Positions 50,283-59,993 are shown, counted from the first letter of the stretch. The stretch is DNA of 64,000 nucleotides from Caryophanales bacterium UBA4694 (GCA_002404835.1 DHKM01000022.1:1-64000); one strand, 5' to 3'. The notes: generated from the letters alone by a model not told the origin. Program-made: numbers and translations.

Positions 50283-51206
50283 TTAACCTTTGACAGCACC
50301 GGCAGTCAGATTCTTGATGATGGAACGGGAGAAGATCAGATAGACGATGACGACCGGAACAACGGCAAGAGCCATAAGAAGATAAATCTGACCATATTCT
50401 CTCAGATACTGCGTGTCATTGTTCAGCTGTGTGAAGATGATCGGCACCGTATACGATTCCTTATCTCTAAGAAGCATGGAAGGCATGAAGAAGTTATTCC
50501 AGCTGCTGACATAGGAGAAGATGAACTGAACCGCAAGGGCGGGCTTAAGAATCGGAAGAATCATCTGATGGAAAATACGTATTTCGCTTGATCCATCGAC
50601 TCGGGCTGCCTCGATGATTTCATAAGGAAGGACGGAATCAAGATACTGCTTCATATAGAAATAGACAGCCGGAGAAGCAATACAGGGAAGAATAAGCATC
50701 GAGTAAAGGATTCCATAATGTCCGAAGAAATTGTACTTTGCGGCAACCATGACAAGACCCATGGCGGCAACCTGAGTCGGAATCATCATGATGGCAAGAA
50801 TGAACGTCTCGATGAACTTCTTTCCTTTGAAGGAATAGGTATGGACCGCATAGGCTGTAAGAGCAGAGAAATAGACGGTGAGAATAGCGGAGAAGCCGGA
50901 GACCCAGATGGAATTCCAAAGGGCCTTCAGAATCGGAAGATGCGCATTGCTCATCAACCCAGTCCAGTTCTCGATGAAATGAGAGCCGGGAATCAAAGTG
51001 AATTCCTGCTGGATGGAATGAGTATCACGTGTACTGTTGATGATAAGAATATAGAATGGGAAAAGACACAGGATGGAAAGGAAAATCAAGAAGATATAGA
51101 CCAGAACCCTTTCGATGGTAAGCTTGACCTTTTCGGATTTCGGCTTTTCCTGTTTTAACGATACCTTGGAATAATCGATGGTACCATTCAATTCATTTGT
51201 TTTCAT
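50283..51206 (-). CDS. Sugar ABC transporter permease (MalG-like)
   Basis: A 307-aa inner subunit of a carbohydrate importer (CUT1 family) with six membrane helices. The cytoplasmic loop that contacts the ATPase is EIIEAARVDGSSEIRIFHQMILP (EAA motif near residue 200). The first 35 residues are polar. AAGGAG, formed by the last codons of the other permease, precedes the ATG, so the two genes are coupled. Last gene of the cbp operon. Confidence 0.93.
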   Translation of the reverse strand: MKTNELNGTIDYSKVSLKQEKPKSEKVKLTIERVLVYIFLIFLSILCLFPFYILIINSTRDTHSIQQEFTLIPGSHFIENWTGLMSNAHLPILKALWNSIWVSGFSAILTVYFSALTAYAVHTYSFKGKKFIETFILAIMMIPTQVAAMGLVMVAAKYNFFGHYGILYSMLILPCIASPAVYFYMKQYLDSVLPYEIIEAARVDGSSEIRIFHQMILPILKPALAVQFIFSYVSSWNNFFMPSMLLRDKESYTVPIIFTQLNNDTQYLREYGQIYLLMALAVVPVVIVYLIFSRSIIKNLTAGAVKG

Positions 51207-51209
51207 AGA

Positions 51210-52283
51210 TTACTCCTTCATGGCAGAAGCCGGGGCGGGATTACCCTCACCGAGTTCTTTAAGACCGGCTCTGACAAATCTCTCACGTTTCTTCTTTGCC
51301 TTGATTTCGGCTTTCTTGGCATTATCCTTAGGAACCATGACCTTGAAGACAATCAAGCTCAAGATACCGGTAATGACAAACAGGATGGCAGACAAGGCAC
51401 CGGCCTCTCCGTAGTTCTGTTTGCTGTTGACCAAATCATAAAGATACATGATAATCGTCTTCGCACACTGCTGAGTTCCGCCTTTACCCTGCGTAAACAT
51501 CTGAGCGGCATCGAAGAGCTGAATACCACCGATCATGGAAGTAATGAAGAAGTAGACAAAAATCGGAGTAAGAAGCGGCATTGTGATCTTCCAGAAGATC
51601 TTCCAGGAACTTGCCCCATCCAGTCTTGCGGATTCGAACACCGACTCATCAATACCCATAATACCGGACATCAGAAGGATGGAAGTATTACCGAACCACA
51701 TAAGGAAGTTGATGAACGCGATAATGACTCTCGTCCACCAGACGCTGTTCTTGAACATGATCGGTGTTCCTTCCGGCAGAAGATGAAGTGATTCCAGAAT
51801 CAAGTTGACAGGACCGGATGAAGAGAAGAACATTTGGAACATATAACCGAAAGCAGCTGCCATAACAAGATTCGGCATATAGGTCACCGTCTGGAAGAAC
51901 TTGATGCCCTTAAGCTTTAGTCTCTCGTCCGTAAACCAAATCGCAAGAAGAAGAGAACAGATGCACTGAGGAACAAAGCCGAGGATCCAGATGATCATCG
52001 TATTACCGAGATATTGCCACATCTGGCTTCCAGGTTGAAGAAGTTTGGCAAAATTCTTTAAGCCAATGAAAGTAGGACCGATGACAGAACCATCCAAGTT
52101 CGAAACTTTATAGTTGAATACCGAATAATAGAACGTACGAAGAAGGGGATAGAACTGGAAAATCAAGAATATGACGACAAACGGAATCAGGAAGAGATAC
52201 CCGTATTTCGCATAAGAAATCATCTTATGCTTCTTGGATGAATTCCGTTTCAATACAGGTGCCTGAGTATTTTCCTTTTTCAT
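51210..52283 (-). CDS. Sugar ABC transporter permease (MalF-like)
   Basis: A 357-aa CUT1-type permease with six to seven membrane helices; the EAA-type loop is ESARLDGASSWKIFWKITMPLL. The C-terminus is unusually basic (KKAEIKAKKKRERF). The ATG at 52283 is preferred over a GTG two codons earlier because GGAGG sits at the right distance from it. It lies between the ATPase and the second permease. Confidence 0.92.
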   Translation of the reverse strand: MKKENTQAPVLKRNSSKKHKMISYAKYGYLFLIPFVVIFLIFQFYPLLRTFYYSVFNYKVSNLDGSVIGPTFIGLKNFAKLLQPGSQMWQYLGNTMIIWILGFVPQCICSLLLAIWFTDERLKLKGIKFFQTVTYMPNLVMAAAFGYMFQMFFSSSGPVNLILESLHLLPEGTPIMFKNSVWWTRVIIAFINFLMWFGNTSILLMSGIMGIDESVFESARLDGASSWKIFWKITMPLLTPIFVYFFITSMIGGIQLFDAAQMFTQGKGGTQQCAKTIIMYLYDLVNSKQNYGEAGALSAILFVITGILSLIVFKVMVPKDNAKKAEIKAKKKRERFVRAGLKELGEGNPAPASAMKE

Positions 52284-52292
52284 AGGCACCTC

Positions 52293-53543
52293 CTAGAAGA
52301 TGGCTTTCTCCGTATCCTGATCGAAGAGATGACAGTGATGCAGATTGAAGCAGACTCTCACCGTTTCATTCGGCTGAATGTTCTTTTCAGCAGGGAATTT
52401 GGCAATTGTATCCTGGAAAGCAAAGTTGGTATGGACATAATATTCGTTTCCAAGAAGCTCAGCCAAAATAACCTTGGCATCGAAGATAGCATCAGGATAT
52501 AAGGAAGCATGATAGCCGTCCCCTTCATGGATATCCTCCGGACGGATACCGAAGACAACCTTTTCCGGAATGTCTTTACCTCTGACAAGCTCTTCCGGAA
52601 GCTTGATCGTCTTACCTGTGATAAACGTGACAAAGCCATCCTTATAAGTGACCGGGAAGAAATTCATGGCAGGGGAACCGATGAAGCCGGCAACAAACTT
52701 GTTGACCGGATGATTGAAGATATCCATAGGAGTTCCGATCTGCTGTACATAACCGTCTTTCATGATGACGATACGAGTAGCCATCGTCATAGCTTCCGTC
52801 TGATCATGAGTGACATAGATTGTAGTGGCTTTGAGGTTATTGTGAAGCTTTACGATTTCGCTTCTCATCTGGACTCTCAGCTTTGCATCGAGGTTACTCA
52901 AAGGCTCATCCATGAGAAGAACCTTGGAATGTCTGACAATGGCACGGCCCAAGGCAACACGCTGTCTCTGACCGCCGGACAAAGCCTTAGGCTTTCTGTC
53001 CAGGTATTCCGTGATCTGAAGGATTCTGGCAGCTTCGTTGACTCTCTTGTCGATTTCCGCCTTCGGAAGTTTCATGACGCGGAGCGGGAAGGCCATGTTT
53101 TCATAGACCGTCATATGCGGATAAAGGGCATAAGACTGGAAGACCATGGCAATACCTCTGTCCTTCGGAGCCACATCATTCATATATTCGCCGTCGATGA
53201 AGAGATTACCGGCTGAAATATCCTCAAGACCGGCAACCATTCTCAACGTCGTGGACTTACCGCATCCGGAAGGTCCGACGAATACAATGAACTCATGCTG
53301 CTTGATATCGATGGAGAAATCGTGGACGGCATGATATCCGTTTTCATAGATCTTGTTGATGTTCTGAAGAGAGACGAAAACACCTTCCGGTGCCGTCCTT
53401 CCCATCTCATCATCCCTCTTCCTTGCTTCAGCCAAAGCCTTTTGACTAGCCAGTTTCTGGGCTTTTTCCTTCTCCTTGGCCGCCTTCCTTCTTTCAAAGA
53501 AATTCATCTTCTTCTCGGCGCTTGCTTCTTTTTTTGGCAACAT
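52293..53543 (-). CDS. Sugar ABC transporter ATPase (MsmK/UgpC-like) with charged N-terminal extension
   Basis: A 416-aa energy-coupling subunit. Walker A GPSGCGKST lies near residue 90, the signature LSGGQRQRVALGRA and Walker B VLLMDEPLSNLDA follow, and the C-terminal TOBE-type regulatory domain (GIRPEDIH) is present. The first 50 residues are an extra, highly charged helix (NFFERRKAAKEKEKAQKLA) not usual for MsmK. AAGGAG precedes the ATG; it starts 14 nt after cbp. It may serve other importers too, as MsmK does elsewhere. Confidence 0.94.
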   Translation of the reverse strand: MLPKKEASAEKKMNFFERRKAAKEKEKAQKLASQKALAEARKRDDEMGRTAPEGVFVSLQNINKIYENGYHAVHDFSIDIKQHEFIVFVGPSGCGKSTTLRMVAGLEDISAGNLFIDGEYMNDVAPKDRGIAMVFQSYALYPHMTVYENMAFPLRVMKLPKAEIDKRVNEAARILQITEYLDRKPKALSGGQRQRVALGRAIVRHSKVLLMDEPLSNLDAKLRVQMRSEIVKLHNNLKATTIYVTHDQTEAMTMATRIVIMKDGYVQQIGTPMDIFNHPVNKFVAGFIGSPAMNFFPVTYKDGFVTFITGKTIKLPEELVRGKDIPEKVVFGIRPEDIHEGDGYHASLYPDAIFDAKVILAELLGNEYYVHTNFAFQDTIAKFPAEKNIQPNETVRVCFNLHHCHLFDQDTEKAIF

Positions 53544-53557
53544 AATCTTTCTCCTTT

Positions 53558-55990
53558 TTAAAAGCGAACAACCTCAACCTGGTATTCCTTCACATTATCC
53601 TCGTAAGGTACCAGATTCCCGTCTTGACTCTTCCCATTGACAATCAGATGATACTCGCCGACTCCTTGGTTATGAATGGTTATATGGAATACTTTATCAC
53701 GAATCTTCCTTTCAACCCTAACATCTTTGAAATTTTCCGAAAGGCACGGCCGGATTTCAAGTCCATCGAGCTTGGGGACAATACCAAGCAAGCCCTGACT
53801 CAGACAGACAAAGGACCAAGTCGCACTTCCGGTAAGCCAGGAATTCTTGGCCTGACCATAGGATTTCGAACTTCTTCCCGCAATCATCTGGGAATAGACA
53901 TATGGCTCTGTCCTATGGATCTCGCTTCGATCTTCAATATAGCTTGGAGCATTCTTCCTATAAAGTTCGAAGGCCCGTTCAGGCTCCCTCTCTTTGCAGC
54001 AGGCCAAAGTCAGCCAAGGATTGTTGTGATTGAACACAGCGCCGTTTTCCTTTACACCCTGCGGATAAGAAGAAATCTCCCCAAGTTCCACATGATATCT
54101 CGAATACGGCGGATAGAGAATCTCAGCACCCCAGTCATCCACCAAATACTTGAAGGAAGCATCAATGGATTTCTTTCCAAGGCCTTCCTTCTGTCCGATG
54201 CCGGCCATCGTGCAGAATCCCTGAGGCTCAATATAGATCTTTCCTTCTTCACACTTGGAGGAACCGACCTCATGTCCAAAGGCATCATAGGCCCGTTTGA
54301 AATATCCTCCGTCATAATCGAATCCATATTTCACCGTTGCCTTGTCGATATCCTCGACATATTTCAGAATATAGGCCGCATCTTCATCTTTATGAATGGA
54401 TTTTGCCAATTCGGCAAATTCCTTGCCGTATTTCACGAACATTCCGGCGATGAACACCGATTCAGCAATATGCGTATCGTTATTCTCCACCGTCTGGAAG
54501 GACTCTCCGTCTGTCGTCGAGAAACAATTCAGATTCAAGCAGTCGTTCCAATCCGCACGTCCGATAAGGGGAAGGCCATGTGGACCAAGATTCTCGATGG
54601 TATGCTTCAAGGAAACCATAAGATGGTCATACAACGGTTTCTCGCTGCCCTTCACATTATCAAACGGAGTCGGATGATCAAGAATTGTGAAATCCCCCGT
54701 TTCCCGGATATAGCTGATTGTCGCTCCGACAAGCCAGAGGGGATCATCATTGAATCCGGAACCGATATCGGCGTTGCCCTTCTTGTTGAGAGGCTGATAC
54801 TGATGATAAGTAGAGCCATCCTTGAACTGGATGGATGCGATATCGATGATTCTTTCTCTTGCCTTGTCCGGAATCAGATGGACAAAACCAAGAAGATCCT
54901 GGCAGGAATCGCGGAATCCCATTCCTCTTCCCGTTCCCGTCTCATAATAGGAAGCACTTCTTGACATCATATAGGTGATCATGCACTGGTATTGATTCCA
55001 GATATTTGCCATGCGGTCGAATTTCTCGTCACCGCTCTCGACATGGAAGATGTCCAAACGTTTTTCCCAGTATTCTTTAAGTTCCTCAAAGGCCTTCTTC
55101 ACCTCATTGTCATCGAAATATTTTTTCTGAAGCCCATAGGCCTTCTTCTTGTTGGGTTTTCCCTGCTCATCCCATTTTTCCTCAACGGGATTCTCCACGA
55201 AACCAAGAAGGAAGGTGAATTCAACCTTTTCCTTCGGCTTAAGGACAAAATCCAACCTATGACAGGCCATCGGATAATAATCATGGACAAGAGAATCAAA
55301 GGAAGTGGACTTGAAGACAGCATCCGGGTGATCGAATCCGTTCTCTAGGCCAAGAAACACATCCCTGTCCGTATCGAATCCATCATGTTTTCTAGAGCAG
55401 GCGAAGAATGCGAAATGATTTCTTCTCTCCCTATATTCCGTCTCGTGATAAATGGAATGATCATCCACTTCGACTTCCGCAAGATTCAGATTCCTCTGGT
55501 AGTTGTTGGCATCATCCACAGCATTATATAGACAGAACTCCACAGCACCATAGAACGAGAATCTCTTTTCAGCGTCTCCTTCATTGACAAGCACGATATG
55601 ATTGATTTCACAGTTATCATGCAGAGGAACAAAACAAGTCAGGGTAGCCTTAAGAGAATCCTTGCTGGACTCAAAGATAGAATAATTCAATCCGTGCCTA
55701 CAACGATACGTATCCAACGATGTCTTCGTCGGCAGATATCCAATGTTCCAGACGGTATTACCTTCTTTGATGTAATAGAACCTTCCGGAAACATCCCTGG
55801 GAACATTATTGTAGCGGAAGCGAGTGATTCTTCTCAGCTTAGCATCTTTGAAAAAAGAATATCCACCACAAGTATTTGAAATCAAAGAATGGAAGTCTTC
55901 CGTACCAAGATAATTGATCCATGGAAGCGGTGTATGTGGTGTTTCAATCACATATTCCTTGTTCGCGTCATCAAAGTGCCCAAATTTCAT
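53558..55990 (-). CDS. Cellobiose phosphorylase (GH94)
   Basis: An 810-aa cytoplasmic enzyme that turns cellobiose and phosphate into glucose 1-phosphate and glucose. The N-terminus (MKFGHFDDANKEYVI, TPLPWINYLGTEDF) and length match clostridial cellobiose phosphorylases. The phosphate-binding GRGMGFRDSCQDLLG and the catalytic RADWNDCLNL near residue 480 are intact. It is first in the operon with the importer ATPase and both permeases, so uptake and phosphorolysis are linked. A LacI-type operator lies 53-66 nt upstream. Confidence 0.93.
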   Translation of the reverse strand: MKFGHFDDANKEYVIETPHTPLPWINYLGTEDFHSLISNTCGGYSFFKDAKLRRITRFRYNNVPRDVSGRFYYIKEGNTVWNIGYLPTKTSLDTYRCRHGLNYSIFESSKDSLKATLTCFVPLHDNCEINHIVLVNEGDAEKRFSFYGAVEFCLYNAVDDANNYQRNLNLAEVEVDDHSIYHETEYRERRNHFAFFACSRKHDGFDTDRDVFLGLENGFDHPDAVFKSTSFDSLVHDYYPMACHRLDFVLKPKEKVEFTFLLGFVENPVEEKWDEQGKPNKKKAYGLQKKYFDDNEVKKAFEELKEYWEKRLDIFHVESGDEKFDRMANIWNQYQCMITYMMSRSASYYETGTGRGMGFRDSCQDLLGFVHLIPDKARERIIDIASIQFKDGSTYHQYQPLNKKGNADIGSGFNDDPLWLVGATISYIRETGDFTILDHPTPFDNVKGSEKPLYDHLMVSLKHTIENLGPHGLPLIGRADWNDCLNLNCFSTTDGESFQTVENNDTHIAESVFIAGMFVKYGKEFAELAKSIHKDEDAAYILKYVEDIDKATVKYGFDYDGGYFKRAYDAFGHEVGSSKCEEGKIYIEPQGFCTMAGIGQKEGLGKKSIDASFKYLVDDWGAEILYPPYSRYHVELGEISSYPQGVKENGAVFNHNNPWLTLACCKEREPERAFELYRKNAPSYIEDRSEIHRTEPYVYSQMIAGRSSKSYGQAKNSWLTGSATWSFVCLSQGLLGIVPKLDGLEIRPCLSENFKDVRVERKIRDKVFHITIHNQGVGEYHLIVNGKSQDGNLVPYEDNVKEYQVEVVRF

Positions 55991-56042
55991 AAATTTTCCT
56001 CCACAAGTTAAGATTTTATGTTTTTTTAAGCTTTTTATTCAG

Positions 56043-56056
56043 CGTAATCGTTTTCG
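56043..56056 (-). promoter_or_regulatory. LacI-type operator before cbp
   Basis: CGTAATCGTTTTCG, between the cbp start and a likely minus-strand -10 (TATACT near 56068). Blocks the cbp promoter if bound. Confidence 0.55.
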
Positions 56057-56167
56057 TAAAGGCAATTTAAGTATAGCTTCTATGGCCAGAAAATCAACAA
56101 AAATTTTTGCAAAAAAATCTTTTTTTCCGACTAAATACAATGAAATTGTATTTAAATCACAAATTCA

Positions 56168-56181
56168 TGCAATCGTTTTCG
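56168..56181 (+). promoter_or_regulatory. LacI-type operator upstream of the binding-protein promoter
   Basis: TGCAATCGTTTTCG, ending 7 nt before the -35 TTGACA. Confidence 0.6.
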
Positions 56182-56188
56182 ATTTTTG

Positions 56189-56218
56189 TTGACAAACAAG
56201 AAGACGGAAAACTATAAT
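56189..56218 (+). promoter_or_regulatory. Promoter of the sugar-binding protein gene
   Basis: A perfect -35 TTGACA (56189-56194) and a perfect -10 TATAAT (56213-56218), 18 bp apart, the strongest promoter seen in the window. It is flanked by two LacI-type operators. The untranslated leader would be about 130 nt. Confidence 0.8.
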
Positions 56219-56223
56219 GTTCA

Positions 56224-56237
56224 CGAAATCGATTGCG
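56224..56237 (+). promoter_or_regulatory. LacI-type operator at the transcription start of the binding-protein gene
   Basis: CGAAATCGATTGCG; its reverse complement CGCAATCGATTTCG matches the other copies. It begins 6 nt after the -10. Confidence 0.6.
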
Positions 56238-56355
56238 AAAGCTCTTACACAAGATACCAGATGTCAACTCGGTAATCACGTAAGGCAAGGTCGAGAAGCG
56301 AGCCTTCCATAAATCGCCGAAGTAGTAAGGAAATAGCGCAAAACAGGAGGTAATT

Positions 56356-57948
56356 ATGAAAAAGAACTTATTTGCCCTATTAGCTGTTGTCACATTAGCA
56401 GGCAGTTTGGCTGGTTGCAACCCATCCACTTCTGGTTCGGGTACTGGCACCGGAGGCAAAGAATATCCGGACTATGAAGAGCAGGCTGTCACTCCGATCA
56501 CTCCGACATTGTCCAATGGCGGAAGCATTGTCAATATCAGATGCTGGAACACCGAATTCGAAGAAAGATTCGCTCAGTTCTATGACGGAATCGATGAAGA
56601 AGTCAATCCAAAGAAATTCGTCAAGGATAAAGGAAATCTTGCAACTGCCAGCGCAGACGGAACCTATACATTGAAGAACTTCAAGACAGCTTCCGGAGAT
56701 AAGATCAAAGTCAAGTTCATCGTCAATGCCAACCAGGACAACGGCTATCAGATTCCGTTGGATCGTGACTTAAAGAACCAGGCCACTGCTTCTGCAGACA
56801 ACAAGATCGATATGTTCTTGATGGAAGCAGACTATGCCTTGAAGTATGCAAATTCCGATTATTCCGTCGATATTTCCAAGCTTGGCATCACAGAAAACGA
56901 TACCAAGGATATGTATGACTACACCAAAGTCATCGCAACCGATACCAGAAAAGGTATGAACAACGCCCTCAAGGGACTTTCCTGGCAGGCAGCTCCGGGT
57001 CTCTTCGCCTATAGAAACGATTTCGCCAAGAAGCTTTGGTCCGATTATCCGGCCGATCCTGCAGAAAGCGATACTCAGGAAGTCAAAGCCCAGAAGACCG
57101 CAGCCCAGGCCGAATTCGTACAGGGAAAGATCGGAACATGGGATAAATTCAACGCCGTTGCCAAAGAAGCAAAAGAAAAGAACATCCATATGCTTTCCGG
57201 CTTCGATGATTCCTATCGTACCTTCTCCAACAGTGCCAAATCCTCTTGGATCAAGAAATATGTCAATGTCGACGGCGAAAAGACTGCCATGCTGACTCTC
57301 GATCCGGAAATCAAGAACTGGATCAAGCAGACCAAGGAATATACCGACAAGAAGTACAACAACCAGACTTCTCTTTGGGATGACAACTGGGCCAAAGGCC
57401 AGAGTATCAAAGGAGACGTCTTCGGATACTTCTATTCCACTTGGGGTATCAACTTCACCCTTCTTGGAAATGCAGGCGACGAACTTTATGGACAGTACAG
57501 AGTCTGTCAGGGTCCTGCCAGCTACTATTGGGGTGGAACATGGCTCTGCGCTGCCAACTACACCGACAACGCCGACGTCGTCAAAGATATCATGCTCAAG
57601 CTTACCTGCAACAAAGATGTAGCCAAATCCATCACTTCCAACGAAATCGTCCAGGATTACACCAACAACAAGACTGCCATGCATGAACTTGCCACAGACA
57701 AGAACTATGGTTCCAAGTTCCTCGGTGGACAGAACCACATTGCCCTCTTCGAGAAATCCGCTTCCAATTTGAAGATGGCTGCCATGTCTGCAATCGATCA
57801 GACCTGCAACGAAGGAATCCAGAATGCCATGAAAGATTACTTCACTGGAAAGATTTCCTATAAGGAAGCCGTCAACAACTTCAAGAAGAACTGCCAGGAC
57901 AAGGTCAACTCCATCCTCTTCGACAGCACCTTCGACGAAGAACTCTAA
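56356..57948 (+). CDS. Sugar ABC transporter substrate-binding lipoprotein
   Basis: A 530-aa surface lipoprotein with lipobox SLAGC and a Ser/Gly/Thr linker, followed by an extracellular solute-binding fold (family 1 type; FGYFYSTWGINFTLLG and a C-terminal helical part). It captures an oligosaccharide for the two permeases. It is transcribed divergently from cbp with its own strong promoter, so it can be made in excess over the membrane subunits. AGGAGG precedes the ATG. Confidence 0.92.
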   Translation: MKKNLFALLAVVTLAGSLAGCNPSTSGSGTGTGGKEYPDYEEQAVTPITPTLSNGGSIVNIRCWNTEFEERFAQFYDGIDEEVNPKKFVKDKGNLATASADGTYTLKNFKTASGDKIKVKFIVNANQDNGYQIPLDRDLKNQATASADNKIDMFLMEADYALKYANSDYSVDISKLGITENDTKDMYDYTKVIATDTRKGMNNALKGLSWQAAPGLFAYRNDFAKKLWSDYPADPAESDTQEVKAQKTAAQAEFVQGKIGTWDKFNAVAKEAKEKNIHMLSGFDDSYRTFSNSAKSSWIKKYVNVDGEKTAMLTLDPEIKNWIKQTKEYTDKKYNNQTSLWDDNWAKGQSIKGDVFGYFYSTWGINFTLLGNAGDELYGQYRVCQGPASYYWGGTWLCAANYTDNADVVKDIMLKLTCNKDVAKSITSNEIVQDYTNNKTAMHELATDKNYGSKFLGGQNHIALFEKSASNLKMAAMSAIDQTCNEGIQNAMKDYFTGKISYKEAVNNFKKNCQDKVNSILFDSTFDEEL

Positions 57949-57964
57949 ATCCGTTTCCCCTTTT

Positions 57965-57995
57965 ACAGCCGACTGAAAAGCCGGCTGTTTTCTTT
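57965..57995 (+). terminator. Terminator of the binding-protein gene
   Basis: ACAGCCG pairs with CGGCTGT over a 10-nt loop, followed by TTTTCTTTT. Confidence 0.85.
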
Positions 57996-58013
57996 TGGCC
58001 TTAAAAAAGCATA

Positions 58014-58042
58014 GAAAAAGCCGTCCAGCAAAACCAGACGGC
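58014..58042 (-). terminator. Terminator of the Nudix gene
   Basis: GCCGTC pairs with GACGGC; on the minus strand a run of T residues follows. It lies 16 nt after the Nudix stop. Confidence 0.75.
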
Positions 58043-58058
58043 AAACAAGGCACAATAA

Positions 58059-58673
58059 TCAATCCAGATCCTTGAATTTTTCCAAAAGCAACAGAATCAA
58101 TAGCCTGGCTGGATTCGAAAAGATGACGGATTTGTCCTCAAGAAGCGCATGGATTTCCTCTTTCGAATACAGTTTGGCCTGAATATCCTCGAATTCCTCC
58201 TTATCCTCTTTCCCTTTGGATAGTAAAGAAGCAGTTACAACGGCATTGCATTCATCGCTGAGCCCTTCACTGGTCGGAGAAGGAGGAACAATCACCTTGA
58301 TGTTTTCCATCTCATATCCCGTCTCTTCCCGAAGCTCCCTTCTAGCCGCATCCTCGATGGATGAATCTTCCTTATCGACAAGTCCGGCGGGAAAAGAATA
58401 GACATCATGATTCAAAGCCGGACGATGCTGTTTTTCCAGAAGAAGGAAAAGCTTGCCGCCTTTGATCAGATACGCACCGATCAGCACGGCATCCGCCCGC
58501 ATAAAATCCTGCTTTGGAATTCTAAGTTCTTCGACAGATTCATTTCTCGAAGCAAGGAAATAGCTGTAATCCTTTTTTGTCCCGTCGTCTTTGGTAACCG
58601 AATAATGCAGCGTATAGAAATTCAGGAAACGATGCTCCGTTTCCTTATCAGCAGAAACAAAATCCCATTTCAT
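58059..58673 (-). CDS. Nudix hydrolase (ADP-ribose pyrophosphatase-like)
   Basis: A 204-aa hydrolase of nucleoside diphosphate-linked compounds, most like ADP-ribose pyrophosphatases. The Nudix box is AGLVDKEDSSIEDAARRELR followed by EETGY, residues about 90-115; the loop between the first Gly and RExxEExG is one residue longer than the standard spacing. The likely reaction is ADP-ribose to AMP and ribose 5-phosphate, but the substrate is not proven. Single gene; AGGTTCC precedes the ATG. Confidence 0.88.
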   Translation of the reverse strand: MKWDFVSADKETEHRFLNFYTLHYSVTKDDGTKKDYSYFLASRNESVEELRIPKQDFMRADAVLIGAYLIKGGKLFLLLEKQHRPALNHDVYSFPAGLVDKEDSSIEDAARRELREETGYEMENIKVIVPPSPTSEGLSDECNAVVTASLLSKGKEDKEEFEDIQAKLYSKEEIHALLEDKSVIFSNPARLLILLLLEKFKDLD

Positions 58674-58991
58674 AAAGGAACCTCACTTTTACAAAAAAAT
58701 TATAGCGCAGAACATTCTTCATTGAAATAAGCATCAAGCAATAAAGACATTCGCATCTAGAAAATACCTGTCAATCCCTTTTATTGAAATTTTCAGTCCG
58801 CTTTTAACTCATCTTGAAATTTGCCCGATTTCATCGGATTTTTCAAGAACCAAAAAATCAAAATAGGGAAAAACAAAAGACAAAAAAGAACCATCAACAA
58901 AACACATAGGGACTATCCTGGGAAACCATTCCATTAGGCATGTTATCATATTCTCGCCTGAAAAAGAGCAACACAACCAAAAGGAGAATTT
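58674..58991. other. Divergent intergenic region
   Basis: No gene supported. It is AT-rich and must hold the Nudix promoter and that of the 333-aa secreted protein (a TATCAT lies near 58943). Confidence 0.4.
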
Positions 58992-59993
58992 ATGGAGAAA
59001 AAGAAGTTCCACAAGTCTATGCTGTTTGCCTTATGTGTTCTGTCTGTCGGATCTGCCTTAGGAGGCTATCTTGTCTATGACAAAGTCACAAAAGCAAAAA
59101 TCGATGTTCCGAATGTCGAGGCCGAAATCAACGAAGGAGCCAATTTCAAGGTCAAATACACCTATAACGCCTCAACTGACAAATATGGTTCCTACGAAAT
59201 CAGTTATCGGGTCGAGCCGAACGTCTATACAGATCAGATTCTAGCGAAAGTCAGCTATATCGATGATACAGAAGTCGATGAAAGTATTATCACCATCAAC
59301 CACTTCCAAAAGGAGAAGAAAGTCGTCGTTCACTGCAAAGACATCTTCACCAAACAGGTAAAAGTCACTCTTTATGCCGAAACTGAACCGGATGTCAATT
59401 GTTTCATCAAATTCGATTTCGTCGAGAAGCTGAAAGTATCCCTTCCGGAAACCATCAACGTTGTCCAAGGTCAGACACCGAAGATCGAAGTCAAAGTGGA
59501 CACGACCGGCGGTACCAAAGAAGCAGACAAGTTGATCCGAAACGAAACCTACGCCTGGACACAAGAATATGTCGACTGGTGTATGGCTCAAGCGCAATCC
59601 TATTTGGATAGCATCGTGGCCGACTTAGAGAAAAACTGCGAAGTCAGAAACGCCTCATTAGGTGATTCCTTCGGTCTCACGCCAACCGTCTGTATGTATT
59701 TGTTCCAAACCAATTTCAATTCAACAAGCTTCCTATCCAATACAGGCGTGAATTTCAGCTACGAATATCGTTACAGCGATGACGAGGATCCTGATTACAA
59801 TGTCGTCAATTCCACTTGGAGTCTCAAGGATCTAAGTTACGAGGCTTTCAAGGAAGAATTCAATGGTGTCAACAAACTCATAAACTATACCTGCAGTGTC
59901 AACAAAGAAACCTATTCCACACAGCTTGGCTTGTTGATGGATAAGATTCCAGTCTCCAAGATCGTTGCCGATACGATCAGTTTCACATTCTAA
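58992..59993 (+). CDS. Membrane-anchored extracellular protein of unknown function
   Basis: A 333-aa protein with one N-terminal membrane helix (MLFALCVLSVGSALGGYLVY) and a large exported part. Two beta-rich segments (about 35-165, Ig-like: FKVKYTYNASTDKYGSYEIS) precede a helical piece (YVDWCMAQAQSYLDSIVADL) and an aromatic C-terminal domain. No catalytic motif is recognised. AAGGAG precedes the ATG; single gene with its own terminator. Confidence 0.7.
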   Translation: MEKKKFHKSMLFALCVLSVGSALGGYLVYDKVTKAKIDVPNVEAEINEGANFKVKYTYNASTDKYGSYEISYRVEPNVYTDQILAKVSYIDDTEVDESIITINHFQKEKKVVVHCKDIFTKQVKVTLYAETEPDVNCFIKFDFVEKLKVSLPETINVVQGQTPKIEVKVDTTGGTKEADKLIRNETYAWTQEYVDWCMAQAQSYLDSIVADLEKNCEVRNASLGDSFGLTPTVCMYLFQTNFNSTSFLSNTGVNFSYEYRYSDDEDPDYNVVNSTWSLKDLSYEAFKEEFNGVNKLINYTCSVNKETYSTQLGLLMDKIPVSKIVADTISFTF

